Below, in pieces: positions 52,807 to 61,102 of a stretch of DNA of 64,000 nt (position 1 is the stretch's first letter; every line of letters starts with the position of its first letter). Position numbers and translations under genes: made by a program. The notes under the pieces are model-generated. The model was not told the DNA's origin. It saw only the letters and a list, made by a program, of their open reading frames with translations, and did not search any database. The DNA comes from Streptomyces sp. NBC_01255 (lineage in GTDB: Bacteria > Actinomycetota > Actinomycetes > Streptomycetales > Streptomycetaceae), in the NCBI RefSeq assembly GCF_036226445.1, contig NZ_CP108474.1, positions 5,208,001 through 5,272,000 of the forward strand, read 5' to 3'.

Positions 52807-54951
52807 CTAACGGCGGCCCGCCGCCACACCGCGGAAGGCGCAGACCGCCATCGTGGCGCCGGCCAGGCCCAGGAAGAGCGGGAGCGGGGCGGCGGCGAAG
52901 GCCTGCTGCCCCGCCCATCCGGCCCAGACGAGCACCCACACCACGCCCGCTGTGACCCGGTCGGCCACGCCGAGGACCCACAGCAACAGGGCCGCGAGCA
53001 GCAGGCACAGCGCCTGGAGCACGATCGGGGTCACGACCGCCGCAGGTCCCGCGGCCTCGCCGAGGAGTTCCGCGCCCGGGCCGCCGGCCGCCGCGGGCCC
53101 CAGGCCCAGCAGGGGCGGTGCGGTGTGCAGGGCGAGGAAGGTGGCGAGCAGGACCGCTCCGGCGAACGCCGGCCGGAAGGCGCGGAGGCCGACGGCGGCG
53201 CCCTGGAGGGCGACGAGCAGCAGCCCCGCGAGCAGCGTGACGGGCGGGAGCGCGGTCAGCAGACCGGTCCCGGAGAGCCGCTCCACGTCGAGGGCGCCGG
53301 CCCCGGCGAGCGGGAGCCAGAACAGCACGGCGGCCAGGCCGAGGGACAGCCAGAGCCACAGCCGGAGCCGGGCCGTCGTCCGGTCGGGCCCGTCCGGCCG
53401 GTCCGTACCCCCCGCCTCCCGCCGCGCGGGAGTGATCGTCGGCTCGTCCGTCCGCTGCCGGGGTACGTACACGGGGATGCCGAACGCGGGCGTCACCGAG
53501 TCGTGCGTCCCCCGCAGATAGGCGCTCTCCCGCGCCCAGTTCGTGCCGTACCCGTCCTCCGCGCGCTCCTTCACCCGCGCGGCCGCCCTGGCCCCCTCGA
53601 CCGGCGCCCGGCCCTTGAGCGTGGCCCGCAGGCCCGGCACGGACGCCACCGCCATCAGGGTCATCGAGCCGAGCACGGCGTACCCCGCTCCGGCGATGCC
53701 GAAGGGCCCGAGGAGGAAGACCGCGCTGCCGAGGACCATCACGCACATCGCGCCCTGGAGCGCGGCGAGCATGCCCGTACGGCCCTGGACGCGCAGCACC
53801 CCGATGTACAGCTCGACGGCGACCCGGGGGAGCGCCGCGGCGGCGAGCAGCCGCAGCACGGTCGTGCCGTTCCGGGCGTACTCCCCGCCGAAGGGCGCGA
53901 GGATCAGCGGCGCGAAGACGACGAGGACGAGGACCACCGGGACAAGCAGCAGCGCCATCCGGCGCAGCGCTCCCCTGACCCCCTCGGCGAGGGACTCGGG
54001 GCTGTGCGAGGCGTGCGCGGTGAGCGAGGAGGCCATGTTGATGGCCATGAACTCCATCGTGCCGCCGACGGTGTAGGCCGTGTAGAAGAAGGCGTTGTGG
54101 GCGGCGTCGAAGCGGACGGCGACCATCATCGGCAGCAGGCTGATCATCAGCAGGCTGAAGACCGAGCCGACGGAGTCCCCGGCGAGGAAGCGGCCGATCT
54201 CGCGCAGGGTGGGCGGCTCGCGGTCCCGGTCGGCGTGCGCCTGCCGGGGGATCAGGTGCCGGAAGACGAGCCAGCCGACCGGCACGACGGAGAGCACGAT
54301 GGCCGCCGCCCAGGAGACGAAGACGCCGAGCACCGGCACGCCGACGGCGAGGACGACGAGCAGCACGAGCTTGCCGAGCGAGAAGACGGCGTTGCCGACG
54401 GGGACCCAGACGGCCCGTCTGAGTCCGGTGAGGACCGCGTCCTGGAGGGTGAGCAGGGCCCAGCCGATGCTGGCCGCGGTGAAGAAGATCCCGGCGGACA
54501 CGGTGCCGAGCGGGGCGTACGAGGGTCCCCACCAGTCCAGGGTGAGCAGGAAGACGCCGCAGGCGACGGCCACGACCGCCGTGCTGACCAGGTAGAGGCG
54601 GACCACGAGCGGCCCGGTGGCGCGCCCGGCCCGGGGCACGTACCGGACGACCGCGCCCGTCAGCGTCGTCGCGGTCAGCGAGGCGAGCATCCGCTGCGCG
54701 GCGATGGCGGCGGAGCCCTGGCCGACGGCCTCCTCCGTGTAGTAGCGGGCCGCGACCAGCCAGAAGCCGAGCCCGAGGGCGGCGGAGACGCCGGTGGAGA
54801 GCATCAGCGCGTAGGCGTTGCGGAACATGGAGCTCTCGCCGGATTCGCCCTTCCCGTGCTGCTCCCCGGAGGGTTCCGGCACGGCGTCGGCCGAGGTCTC
54901 CCCGGTCTCCGCCGCCGTGCCCGATTCCCGCAGCCGTACGGTGTCGGTCAC
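52807..54951 (-). CDS. polysaccharide flippase (Wzx/MOP-like) with extra C-terminal membrane domain
   Basis: A 714-residue protein. After a 45-residue soluble start, MFRNAYALMLSTGVSAALGLGFWLVAARYYTEEAVGQGSAA begins a 12-to-14-helix MOP-superfamily transporter that flips lipid-linked sugars. After a soluble linker of about 100 residues (about 430-520) the protein continues with six or more extra helices (LWLWLSLGLAAVLFWLPLAG, LLAGLLLVALQGAAVGL and others) absent from ordinary flippases. GTG 54951 overlaps the stop of the DegT-like gene by four bases. Its place opposite the glycan cluster suggests it exports the same repeat unit. Confidence 0.82.
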   Translation of the reverse strand: MTDTVRLRESGTAAETGETSADAVPEPSGEQHGKGESGESSMFRNAYALMLSTGVSAALGLGFWLVAARYYTEEAVGQGSAAIAAQRMLASLTATTLTGAVVRYVPRAGRATGPLVVRLYLVSTAVVAVACGVFLLTLDWWGPSYAPLGTVSAGIFFTAASIGWALLTLQDAVLTGLRRAVWVPVGNAVFSLGKLVLLVVLAVGVPVLGVFVSWAAAIVLSVVPVGWLVFRHLIPRQAHADRDREPPTLREIGRFLAGDSVGSVFSLLMISLLPMMVAVRFDAAHNAFFYTAYTVGGTMEFMAINMASSLTAHASHSPESLAEGVRGALRRMALLLVPVVLVLVVFAPLILAPFGGEYARNGTTVLRLLAAAALPRVAVELYIGVLRVQGRTGMLAALQGAMCVMVLGSAVFLLGPFGIAGAGYAVLGSMTLMAVASVPGLRATLKGRAPVEGARAAARVKERAEDGYGTNWARESAYLRGTHDSVTPAFGIPVYVPRQRTDEPTITPARREAGGTDRPDGPDRTTARLRLWLWLSLGLAAVLFWLPLAGAGALDVERLSGTGLLTALPPVTLLAGLLLVALQGAAVGLRAFRPAFAGAVLLATFLALHTAPPLLGLGPAAAGGPGAELLGEAAGPAAVVTPIVLQALCLLLAALLLWVLGVADRVTAGVVWVLVWAGWAGQQAFAAAPLPLFLGLAGATMAVCAFRGVAAGRR

Positions 54952-56144
54952 CGGGCGCCGCCGGGGGCCTCCGACAGGCGCGCCGGCCGGGTCCCGGACG
55001 CGCGCAGCACGCCGAGGACCTCGTCCGCGCGGCGCGGGTCCACCGGCAGGGCGTGCCGGGCGAACCGGGCGGCGGCCTCCGGCGCGGGGGAGAGGTCGGT
55101 GAACGCCTCGCCCGCGTAGGTGTCGAGCGGCGGGTCGTAGACGTAGCCGGTGGTGATCCGGTGCCGGGCGAGGGCGGCGATCGCCGCGTCCCGGTCCTCG
55201 ACGAGCAGCGGTACGCGGAACAGCGGCTGCGCCGGCTCGTCCGCCGCCCCGGGCGTGCCGTACTCGCTCGCCAGGAGCAGGGCCGTGCCCGAGCGGTGGG
55301 CGGCGAGGACGCCGTCGAGCCGGGCCAGTTTGCGGGTGGTGCGGCGAAGCCGTCCGGGGCCCGGCCGGAGCCGGTAGTCGTGCATGTCGACCCGGACCCA
55401 GGAGTGGAAGGGGGCGAGCGCGGGCGCGGCCGGCAGGGCCCGCAGCAGCTCGTCGGCGCGGAGCGGCATCCGGATCTCCTCCCGCTCCTCCATCCCGAGC
55501 AGCCGCACCGTCGCGCGCGCGGCCCGTACGAGGCGCATGCCGCGCACGGCGGCCTCCGCGTACGGCCGTGCCAGGTAGGCGAGTTCGCCGGTCGTACGGG
55601 TCGGGTGCAGCAACGCGTCGCGCGCGGCGGTGAGTTCCTCGCGCAGCGCCGGGTCGGCGAGGGCGACGAAGCCGCCGGTCTTGGCGGCGGTGTGCTTCGA
55701 GAGGCTGAAGACGGAGGCCTCGCCGTACGTGCCGACCGGGCGCCCGCCGACGGTGGAGCCGATCGCGTGGGCCGCGTCCTCGATCAGCGGGATGCCGAGC
55801 CGGTCGCAGTGGGCCCGCAGCTCCGGGGCCGGGTCGGGATTCCCGTACAGATTGGTGGTGAGGACCGCGGACAGGCCGCGCCAGACGGACTCCGGGACGG
55901 CCGCCGTGTCGATCGACCCGTCCCGGGGGTCGAGCGGTGCCTGCACCGGGCGGAGCCCGGCGGCGAGGACGACGAAGAAGATCACGTCGTCGTTGACCGG
56001 TGACATCAGCACCCGGCCGCCGGGCTCGCACCAGTGGCGCAGCGCGAGGTAGAGACCGAAGCGGCACGACGGCACGTAGAGGCACTCCCTGCCCCCGAGC
56101 CGGTCGCGCATCCGCCCTTCCAGTTCCGCGTACGCAGAAACCAT
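54948..56144 (-). CDS. DegT/DnrJ/EryC1/StrS aminotransferase-fold enzyme
   Basis: A 398-residue PLP-dependent enzyme of the sugar aminotransferase group: SCRFGLYLALRHW, NLYGNPDPAPELRAHCDRLGIPLIEDAAHAIGS (Asp123), FSLSKHTAAKTGGFV with the PLP Lys near 150, and a C-terminal domain around YVYDPPLDTY. It should make an amino sugar on a nucleotide carrier for surface glycans; the product is unknown. ATG 56144 has AGGGGGGA upstream. It is the first gene of a two-gene operon with the flippase. Confidence 0.87.
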   Translation of the reverse strand: MVSAYAELEGRMRDRLGGRECLYVPSCRFGLYLALRHWCEPGGRVLMSPVNDDVIFFVVLAAGLRPVQAPLDPRDGSIDTAAVPESVWRGLSAVLTTNLYGNPDPAPELRAHCDRLGIPLIEDAAHAIGSTVGGRPVGTYGEASVFSLSKHTAAKTGGFVALADPALREELTAARDALLHPTRTTGELAYLARPYAEAAVRGMRLVRAARATVRLLGMEEREEIRMPLRADELLRALPAAPALAPFHSWVRVDMHDYRLRPGPGRLRRTTRKLARLDGVLAAHRSGTALLLASEYGTPGAADEPAQPLFRVPLLVEDRDAAIAALARHRITTGYVYDPPLDTYAGEAFTDLSPAPEAAARFARHALPVDPRRADEVLGVLRASGTRPARLSEAPGGAR

Positions 56145-56171
56145 GTGATTCCCCCCTGAATCCCCGGGCTC

Positions 56172-56200
56172 AATGTGGCCCAATCCGGACGGCGCGTCAA
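56172..56200 (-). promoter_or_regulatory. promoter of the DegT-flippase operon
   Basis: Reading leftward, TTGACG (56200-56195) and CACATT (56177-56172) are 17 bases apart. The -35 is good, the -10 weak. The start would fall near 56165, about 20 bases before ATG 56144. Confidence 0.5.
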
Positions 56201-56257
56201 CAAGGCCTTCCGGGCGCGCGATCGGCCTGGTGCGGTGCTGCACGCGCGGTCGTACGG

Positions 56258-56309
56258 AAGGGCCCGTTCCGGGTCGGCGGATCGAGAACGCGACCGTGAA
56301 CGGGCCCTT
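56258..56309 (-). terminator. terminator of the sigma-factor gene
   Basis: AAGGGCCCGTTC (56258-56269) pairs with GAACGGGCCCTT (56298-56309), and inside GGTCG (56272-56276) can pair with CGACC (56291-56295). It lies between the sigma-factor stop and the DegT promoter. Confidence 0.9.
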
Positions 56310-56348
56310 TCCGGAGCCATCTTGACGGCTCGGGGGAGCCGACGGAGG

Positions 56349-57248
56349 TCATTCCTCCAGAGTGAGACCGCGGCGCAGCCGGGCGAGGGTGCGGGAGAGG
56401 AGCCGGGACACGTGCATCTGCGAGATCCCGAGCTCCGTGCCGATCTCGGACTGCGTCATGCCGGAGACGAAGCGGAGGGAGAGGATGTGCCGTTCGCGGG
56501 CGGGCAGCGAGGCGATCATCGGCTTGAGGGAGGCGATGTACTCGATGCCGGTGAGCCCGTCGTCCTCGTAGCCGATCCGGTCGGCGAGGGTGCTGTCCCC
56601 GCTGCCGGCCTCGTCCTCCTCGGTCTTGGCGTCGAGCGAGCTCGCGGTGTACGCGTTGCTGGCGGTCATGCCCTCGACGACCTCCTCCGCGGAGATCCCG
56701 AGCTCCTCCGCGAGTTCGGCGACGGTGGGGGCGCGGTCGAGGCGCTGGGCGAGCGTGTCACCGGCCTTCGCGAGGTCGAGCCGGAGCTCCTGGAGCCTGC
56801 GGGGGACGTGCACGGACCACGAGGTGTCGCGGAAGAACCGCTTGATCTCGCCGATGATCGTCGGCATGGCGAAGGTGGGGAACTCGACGCCCCGGGTCAG
56901 CTCGAAGCGGTCGATCGCCTTGATGAGGCCGATCGTGCCGACCTGGACGATGTCCTCCATCGGCTCGCTGCGGCTGCCGAACCGGGAGGCGGCGAACTTC
57001 ACGAGGGCCAGGTTGAGTTCGACGAGCGTGTTCCGGACGTACGCGTGGTCGTGGGTGCCCTCCTCCAGGACGGCGAGCCGCGCGAAGAGCTGCTTCGACA
57101 GGGCGCGCGCGTCGACCGCGCCGATGCGGTCGAGGGGCCGGTCGGACAGGTCGTCGCGCATGGCGGGGCGCTGGGCGGGCAGGTGGTCGAGGGGGACTGC
57201 TGCCGACGGCGCGTCGGGGGTGCGCGGGACGTCGAGCCGGGGTGACAT
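56349..57248 (-). CDS. SigB/SigF-family alternative sigma factor
   Basis: A 299-residue group 3 sigma factor. Region 2 reads RNTLVELNLALVKFAASRFGSRSEPMEDIVQVGTIGLIKAIDRFELTRGVEFPTFAMPTIIGEIKRFFRDTSW; region 3 SVHVPRRLQELRLDL; region 4 SLPARERHILSLRFVSGMTQSEIGTELGISQMHVSRLLSRTLARLRRGL. This type directs stress or sporulation genes from GTTT/GGGTAT-like promoters. Genes for an STAS antagonist and a HATPase kinase are divergent beside it, forming a partner-switching set. Position suggests S. coelicolor sigI, from memory. ATG 57248 has GGAGGAG. Confidence 0.93.
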   Translation of the reverse strand: MSPRLDVPRTPDAPSAAVPLDHLPAQRPAMRDDLSDRPLDRIGAVDARALSKQLFARLAVLEEGTHDHAYVRNTLVELNLALVKFAASRFGSRSEPMEDIVQVGTIGLIKAIDRFELTRGVEFPTFAMPTIIGEIKRFFRDTSWSVHVPRRLQELRLDLAKAGDTLAQRLDRAPTVAELAEELGISAEEVVEGMTASNAYTASSLDAKTEEDEAGSGDSTLADRIGYEDDGLTGIEYIASLKPMIASLPARERHILSLRFVSGMTQSEIGTELGISQMHVSRLLSRTLARLRRGLTLEE

Positions 57249-57333
57249 GGGTCTCCTCCATTGTTCTTCTGCTGCGGTTTGCGGCGCCTCCGAGGCCGGT
57301 CGTGTCGGGTGTTCTTTCAGGTGTTCCCTTCTA

Positions 57334-57363
57334 GCCCTACCTGGTGGACCGCGATGGTTGCAA
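57334..57363 (-). promoter_or_regulatory. possible promoter of the sigma-factor gene
   Basis: Reading leftward, TTGCAA (57363-57358) and TAGGGC (57339-57334) are 18 bases apart. A TTGACA word just upstream (57370-57365) has no good -10 partner. A TAGGGT at 57428-57433 is a likely -10 for the divergent STAS gene. The evidence is modest. Confidence 0.35.
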
Positions 57364-57481
57364 GTGTCAATAATCCGCTTTGTCACGGTTTATGTAGGCC
57401 GCGTGTGCGTCGGAGGGTGCCCCGCTTGTAGGGTTCGACGCACGTCAGTCGGCAGCCGCGAGAGCGAGAAGAGGCACGGCC

Positions 57482-57853
57482 ATGGACCGCCAGCACATCG
57501 GCAGCGCGCAGCCCGCGCGGCTGCGGGTCGAGGCCCGGACCGTGGACGCGGGGAGCGAACTCCTCACGCCTGTGGGTGAGCTGGATCACCACACCGCCGA
57601 ACTGTTGCGCACGCCACTCGACGCCGCGCTCGACGTGGGCCGCTCGCGGCTCGTCGTCGACTGCTCGGGCCTCGACTTCTGCGACTCGACCGGGCTCAAC
57701 GTGCTGCTCGGCGCCCGGCTGAGGGCGGACGCCGCGGGCGGCGGGGTCCATCTGGTGGCGATGCGGCCCGCTGTCGCCCGGGTGTTCCACATCACCGGTG
57801 CGGAGGCCGTCTTCACGCTGCACGACACGCTCGACACGGCCCTCCCCGGCTGA
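57482..57853 (+). CDS. STAS-domain anti-sigma factor antagonist
   Basis: A 123-residue protein: ELLTPVGELDHHTAELLRTPLDAALDVGRSRLVVDCSGLDFCDSTGLNVLLGARLRA. Ser69 (in CDSTGLN) is the site that a HATPase kinase phosphorylates in RsbV/SpoIIAA-like antagonists. Dephosphorylated, it would bind the anti-sigma kinase and free the sigma factor. The next gene encodes such a kinase and the sigma gene lies divergently. Confidence 0.92.
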   Translation: MDRQHIGSAQPARLRVEARTVDAGSELLTPVGELDHHTAELLRTPLDAALDVGRSRLVVDCSGLDFCDSTGLNVLLGARLRADAAGGGVHLVAMRPAVARVFHITGAEAVFTLHDTLDTALPG

Positions 57854-57927
57854 GGCGCGGCGGTCGCTCCGCATCCGCTCCGTACGTCCCACCCCTCTGT
57901 CTCGTCAATCGGTGAGGTGAAGCGCTG

Positions 57928-58347
57928 ATGGACCAAGCTTCCGACGTCCGTACGCTCGCCCTCGGCGAGACCAGCGGCACCGTCCCGCTCGCCCGCGACT
58001 TCACGCGGTCGGCGCTCCAGGAGTGGGGGTGGCTCCCGGCCGCCACCGCCGACCGCAGGGCCGCCGCCGAGGACGTCCTGCTCGTCGTCTCCGAGCTCGT
58101 CACCAACGCCTGCCTGCACGCCGAGGGCCCCGAGCGCCTGCGCGTCCTGCGCGGAGACCAGGTCGTACGCCTCGAAGTCACCGACCGCGGCGCCGGACAG
58201 CCCGCGCCCCGCACCCCGCACCGCTCCGGACGGCCCGGCGGCCACGGCATGTTCATCGTCCAGAGGCTCTGCCTGGACTGGGGCATCGACCGCACACCCG
58301 GCGCCCCGGGCAAAACGGTCTGGGCCGAACTGGCCGCACCCGCCTGA
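57928..58347 (+). CDS. HATPase anti-sigma factor (RsbW-like serine kinase)
   Basis: A 139-residue GHKL ATPase-fold protein: N-box VVSELVTNACLHA (Glu56, Asn60), G1 box VTDRGAGQP and G2 box GRPGGHGMFIVQRLCLDWG. It would hold the neighbouring sigma factor inactive and phosphorylate the STAS protein. It begins 74 bases after the STAS gene, from ATG 57928 with GGTGAGG upstream, so the two are likely one operon. Confidence 0.92.
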   Translation: MDQASDVRTLALGETSGTVPLARDFTRSALQEWGWLPAATADRRAAAEDVLLVVSELVTNACLHAEGPERLRVLRGDQVVRLEVTDRGAGQPAPRTPHRSGRPGGHGMFIVQRLCLDWGIDRTPGAPGKTVWAELAAPA

Positions 58348-58454
58348 GTCACCCGCCTGAGGTACTCGCCGAGGCGCCCTCCGCGGGCGCCCCCGGGGAC
58401 TTTCACAAGTTCACCTGTTCCTCTGCCTTCCCTCCGTGAGGCCCCCGGCGTACC

Positions 58455-58483
58455 TTGACGGCCAATCTGAAAGACCGTCAGTT
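58455..58483 (+). promoter_or_regulatory. candidate promoter and split palindrome before the surface-protein operon
   Basis: TTGACG (58455-58460) lies 17 bases before TCAGTT (58478-58483), a plausible but weak -10. TGACGG (58456-58461) and CCGTCA (58475-58480) are inverted copies 13 bases apart, the same half-sites as in the 13-base palindrome before the first rpf gene. Confidence 0.4.
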
Positions 58484-58506
58484 ACGTTGCGGTGAGGGGT
58501 GCTCGG

Positions 58507-59217
58507 GTGTCCAAGGTGCCGAACCGAAGGAGAACGGCCGCCGGTCTCACGGCGGCGGTCGCGGTGGCGGGCGCCGCCGTGCTGACCGCCGCGCCGACCG
58601 CCCAGGCGACCGTCGTCGATGTGAACTACGCGTGCGTGACGAAGATCGGCCCGAAGGACGCCGTCTCGCCCGTCGACATCAAGGCCGTCAAGAGCGGCAG
58701 CGGCTACACGATCACGATGTCCTTCGAGAAGGGCGTCTCCGACAGCCCGATCGAACTCCCCAAGGGAGTCATGACCCCGCGCGCCGAGCTCGTCCTCGGC
58801 GGGGCCGCGTCGGGCACGGTGAAGGTCAAGGGCACGCCGAACACGGCCGCCATCCCGCCGGACACCCCCATCAAGATCGGCACGCTGACCGGGACGTTCA
58901 CGCCGACGAAGAACGGCAAGGTCACCTTCACGGCCGGCACCCTCATCGTGCACGCCCTCGGCATGGACGCGGCCGAGTGCAAGCCGAAGAACAACCCCGC
59001 GCCCTCGCTGGAGCTCGACGTGACCGGGGTCGCGGGCGGGGACGACACCCCGCCGGCCGAGAACGACAACGGCGAGGACGACGACAACGGCTCCGGGACC
59101 GAACTGCCCAAGACCGGCCCGCTCGACTCCGCCCTGGCCCTCGGGACCCTCGGTGGAACCGTCCTGCTGACCGGCGCCGCCGGAGTCCTCTGGCTCACGC
59201 GGCGCACGGCACGCTGA
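58507..59217 (+). CDS. sortase-anchored surface protein (LPKTG), one SP-domain
   Basis: A 236-residue exported protein. The signal peptide ends TAAPTAQA; then a single beta-rich domain, ATVVDVNYACVTKIG...SGSGYTITMSFEKGVSDSPIELPKGVMTPRAELVLGGAASGTVKV, then an acidic Asp/Asn/Gly linker and a C-terminal sorting signal: LPKTG at 200-204, a hydrophobic helix and the basic tail RRTAR. It is likely fixed to peptidoglycan by a housekeeping sortase. The domain recurs in the last gene of this operon. GTG 58507 has GAGGGG upstream; GTG 58492 is possible. Its function is unknown. Confidence 0.78.
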   Translation: MSKVPNRRRTAAGLTAAVAVAGAAVLTAAPTAQATVVDVNYACVTKIGPKDAVSPVDIKAVKSGSGYTITMSFEKGVSDSPIELPKGVMTPRAELVLGGAASGTVKVKGTPNTAAIPPDTPIKIGTLTGTFTPTKNGKVTFTAGTLIVHALGMDAAECKPKNNPAPSLELDVTGVAGGDDTPPAENDNGEDDDNGSGTELPKTGPLDSALALGTLGGTVLLTGAAGVLWLTRRTAR

Positions 59218-60038
59218 TGCGGGCGGCGGTGCGCTCCGGGCTCGTGGCCGCCGCGACCGCCCTCGTCGGCGCGGTCGCGGCGGCTCCCCCCGGAGCCCCG
59301 GCCTGGACGGCGGCACCCGCCGCCGGACGGCCGTACGCCTATCTGGAGGGCCCCGCGGGGAGCGTCCTCCAGGACACCCTGTCGGTGACCAACCCGGGCG
59401 CGCGGCCGCTCACCGTACGACTCGCGGGCGAGGGCGCACCGGTGGCCTTCGCCGCGCGGACCGTCACCGTGCCGGCCAGGACCCGGGCGGACGTGCCGTT
59501 CGCCGTGACCGTCACCGCGGACACCCCGCCCGGCGCCCACCGGGGCACCGTCCGCGCCACGGCCGCCGGACGCGAGCTGAGCGTGGAGCTGCTCCTGCGG
59601 GTGAGCGGCCCGCGCCTCGCCGCGCTCACCGTCGAGGACGTCCGCGTCGACGAGGCCGCCGGCGGCCTCCGCTACACCCTGGTCAACCGCGGTACGACGG
59701 TCCTCGCCCCGACCCTCGCGGTCCGTGCCGAGGGCCTCCTCGGCACGGTCCTCGACCGGCCGGAGCGCGCCCTGCCGCTCACCCTGCGCCCCGGCGAGCG
59801 GGTCACCCGCACCGAACCCTGGCCCGATCCGCCCGCCCTCGACTCCGTCACCGTCCGGCTGACCGCCGGCGCCCCCGGCGCGGTCCCCGCGGCCGCCCGT
59901 ACCGAGGCCGCCTTCGCCGAGGGCCCCGCACTCGCGGGGACGGCGGGACTGCTCCTCGCGGTGGCGGGCGGCGGGTACGCGGCGTGGCGGCGCCGCAGGT
60001 CCCGTACCCAGCGAGCCCCGGAGGGAGCGACACCATGA
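59217..60038 (+). CDS. secreted Ig-like (NEW3/DUF916-like) protein with C-terminal membrane helix
   Basis: A 273-residue protein: signal peptide MRAAVRSGLVAAATALVGAVAAAPPGAPA, two beta-sandwich parts (GSVLQDTLSVTNPGARPLTVRLAGEGAPVAF...PARTRADVPFAVTVTADTPPGAHRGTV; LAALTVEDVRVDE...LRYTLVNRGTTVLAPTLAVRAEGLLG), then one membrane helix (GPALAGTAGLLLAVAGGGYAAW) and a basic tail. It resembles DUF916-type proteins that work with WxL surface proteins in Firmicutes; homology is a pattern guess. ATG 59217 shares one base with the preceding TGA. Confidence 0.75.
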   Translation: MRAAVRSGLVAAATALVGAVAAAPPGAPAWTAAPAAGRPYAYLEGPAGSVLQDTLSVTNPGARPLTVRLAGEGAPVAFAARTVTVPARTRADVPFAVTVTADTPPGAHRGTVRATAAGRELSVELLLRVSGPRLAALTVEDVRVDEAAGGLRYTLVNRGTTVLAPTLAVRAEGLLGTVLDRPERALPLTLRPGERVTRTEPWPDPPALDSVTVRLTAGAPGAVPAAARTEAAFAEGPALAGTAGLLLAVAGGGYAAWRRRRSRTQRAPEGATP

Positions 60039-61102
60039 GGACGATCCGTACGGCTGCCGCCGCCCTCCTGGCGGCCCTCGCCCTCGTACTGCCGCCCGCG
60101 GTCACCGCGACGGCCGCGCCCGGGCCCGTGGTCGAGCTCTCCCAGGCCGAGGGCGGCAAGGGCGGCACGATCACCGTCAGCGGCAGCGGCTGGAAACCGG
60201 GCGCGCTGCTCATGCTCCTGATCTGCGGCCAGTCCGCGCCCGGCAAGGGCATCATCGGCGGCACCAACTCCTGCGCCAACAGCGAGGGCCGGGCCGCCAC
60301 CGTCGACGCCAGGGGAGCGTTCAGCACGAAACTCCCGGTCTCCGAACCGCCCAAACCCTGCCCCTGCGTGGTGCACGTGGCCGGTGTCACGGGCCAACAG
60401 GACGCGGTCGACAAGGCGTTCACGGTCGCCGGACACCCCACGGCCCCGCTCCCCGAGGCCTCGGGCAACGGGCGGCTCGCCGTCCTCGCGTCCGTCCGCC
60501 TCGACGGCTCCAGTGGCCTCCTCGTCTGGTTCGGGGCGCCGCCGCGCCGGGAGGTCGTCTTCACCGTCGGCAACCTCGGCTCGGCCGCCGTCAAGGACCC
60601 GGTCTTCGAAGTCGGCACGAGCCACGGCGTCTTCGCGCCGCAGTACGAGGAACGCCAGTGGCGCGGCACGATCGAACCCGGCAAGAAGGCCCTGGTCCGG
60701 CTCCCGGCCGAACTCACGGCGGGCGCGCACGGCGACTACCAGGTCTCCGTCCGGTACGCGGGCAAGGTCCTCGTCGAGCAGCCGTGGGGGGTGGGCCGCC
60801 CCTGGGGCGTGACGCTGTTCTGGGTGCTGCTCGCCGTCGTCGTGCCGGCGGCGCTGTTCCGGATCGGGATGGCCGTGGTCGACCGCGCCCGGCCCGCGGG
60901 CCGCCCGACCGCCGGACGCCCGGCCGGCCGCGTTCCCCGCACTCGTACGGCCGCACTGCGCCGCCGTACCCGCACGTCCGTCCCCGCCCCCGCCGACGGC
61001 GACGCGAGGGACGACGAACCGACCACGGTCCTGCCGTGGTTCAGCCCTGACTCCGCACCGTCAGCGCCAGAGAGCAGTCCGACGACGAAGGGACATGCGT
61101 GA
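60035..61102 (+). CDS. secreted neocarzinostatin-like/Ig-fold protein with membrane anchor
   Basis: A 355-residue protein: signal peptide ending VTATAAPG, a beta domain (VELSQAEGGKGGTITVSGSGWKPGALLMLLICGQ...SCANSEGRAATVDARGAFSTKLPV...CPCVVHVAG) with paired Cys reminiscent of the neocarzinostatin fold, then a second beta domain (REVVFTVGNLGSAAVKDPVFEVGTSHGVF...), a membrane helix (GVTLFWVLLAVVVPAALFRIGMAVV) and a long Arg/Pro-rich cytoplasmic tail. The stop and start overlap both neighbours (ATGA, GTGA). Function unknown. Confidence 0.75.
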   Translation: MRTIRTAAAALLAALALVLPPAVTATAAPGPVVELSQAEGGKGGTITVSGSGWKPGALLMLLICGQSAPGKGIIGGTNSCANSEGRAATVDARGAFSTKLPVSEPPKPCPCVVHVAGVTGQQDAVDKAFTVAGHPTAPLPEASGNGRLAVLASVRLDGSSGLLVWFGAPPRREVVFTVGNLGSAAVKDPVFEVGTSHGVFAPQYEERQWRGTIEPGKKALVRLPAELTAGAHGDYQVSVRYAGKVLVEQPWGVGRPWGVTLFWVLLAVVVPAALFRIGMAVVDRARPAGRPTAGRPAGRVPRTRTAALRRRTRTSVPAPADGDARDDEPTTVLPWFSPDSAPSAPESSPTTKGHA

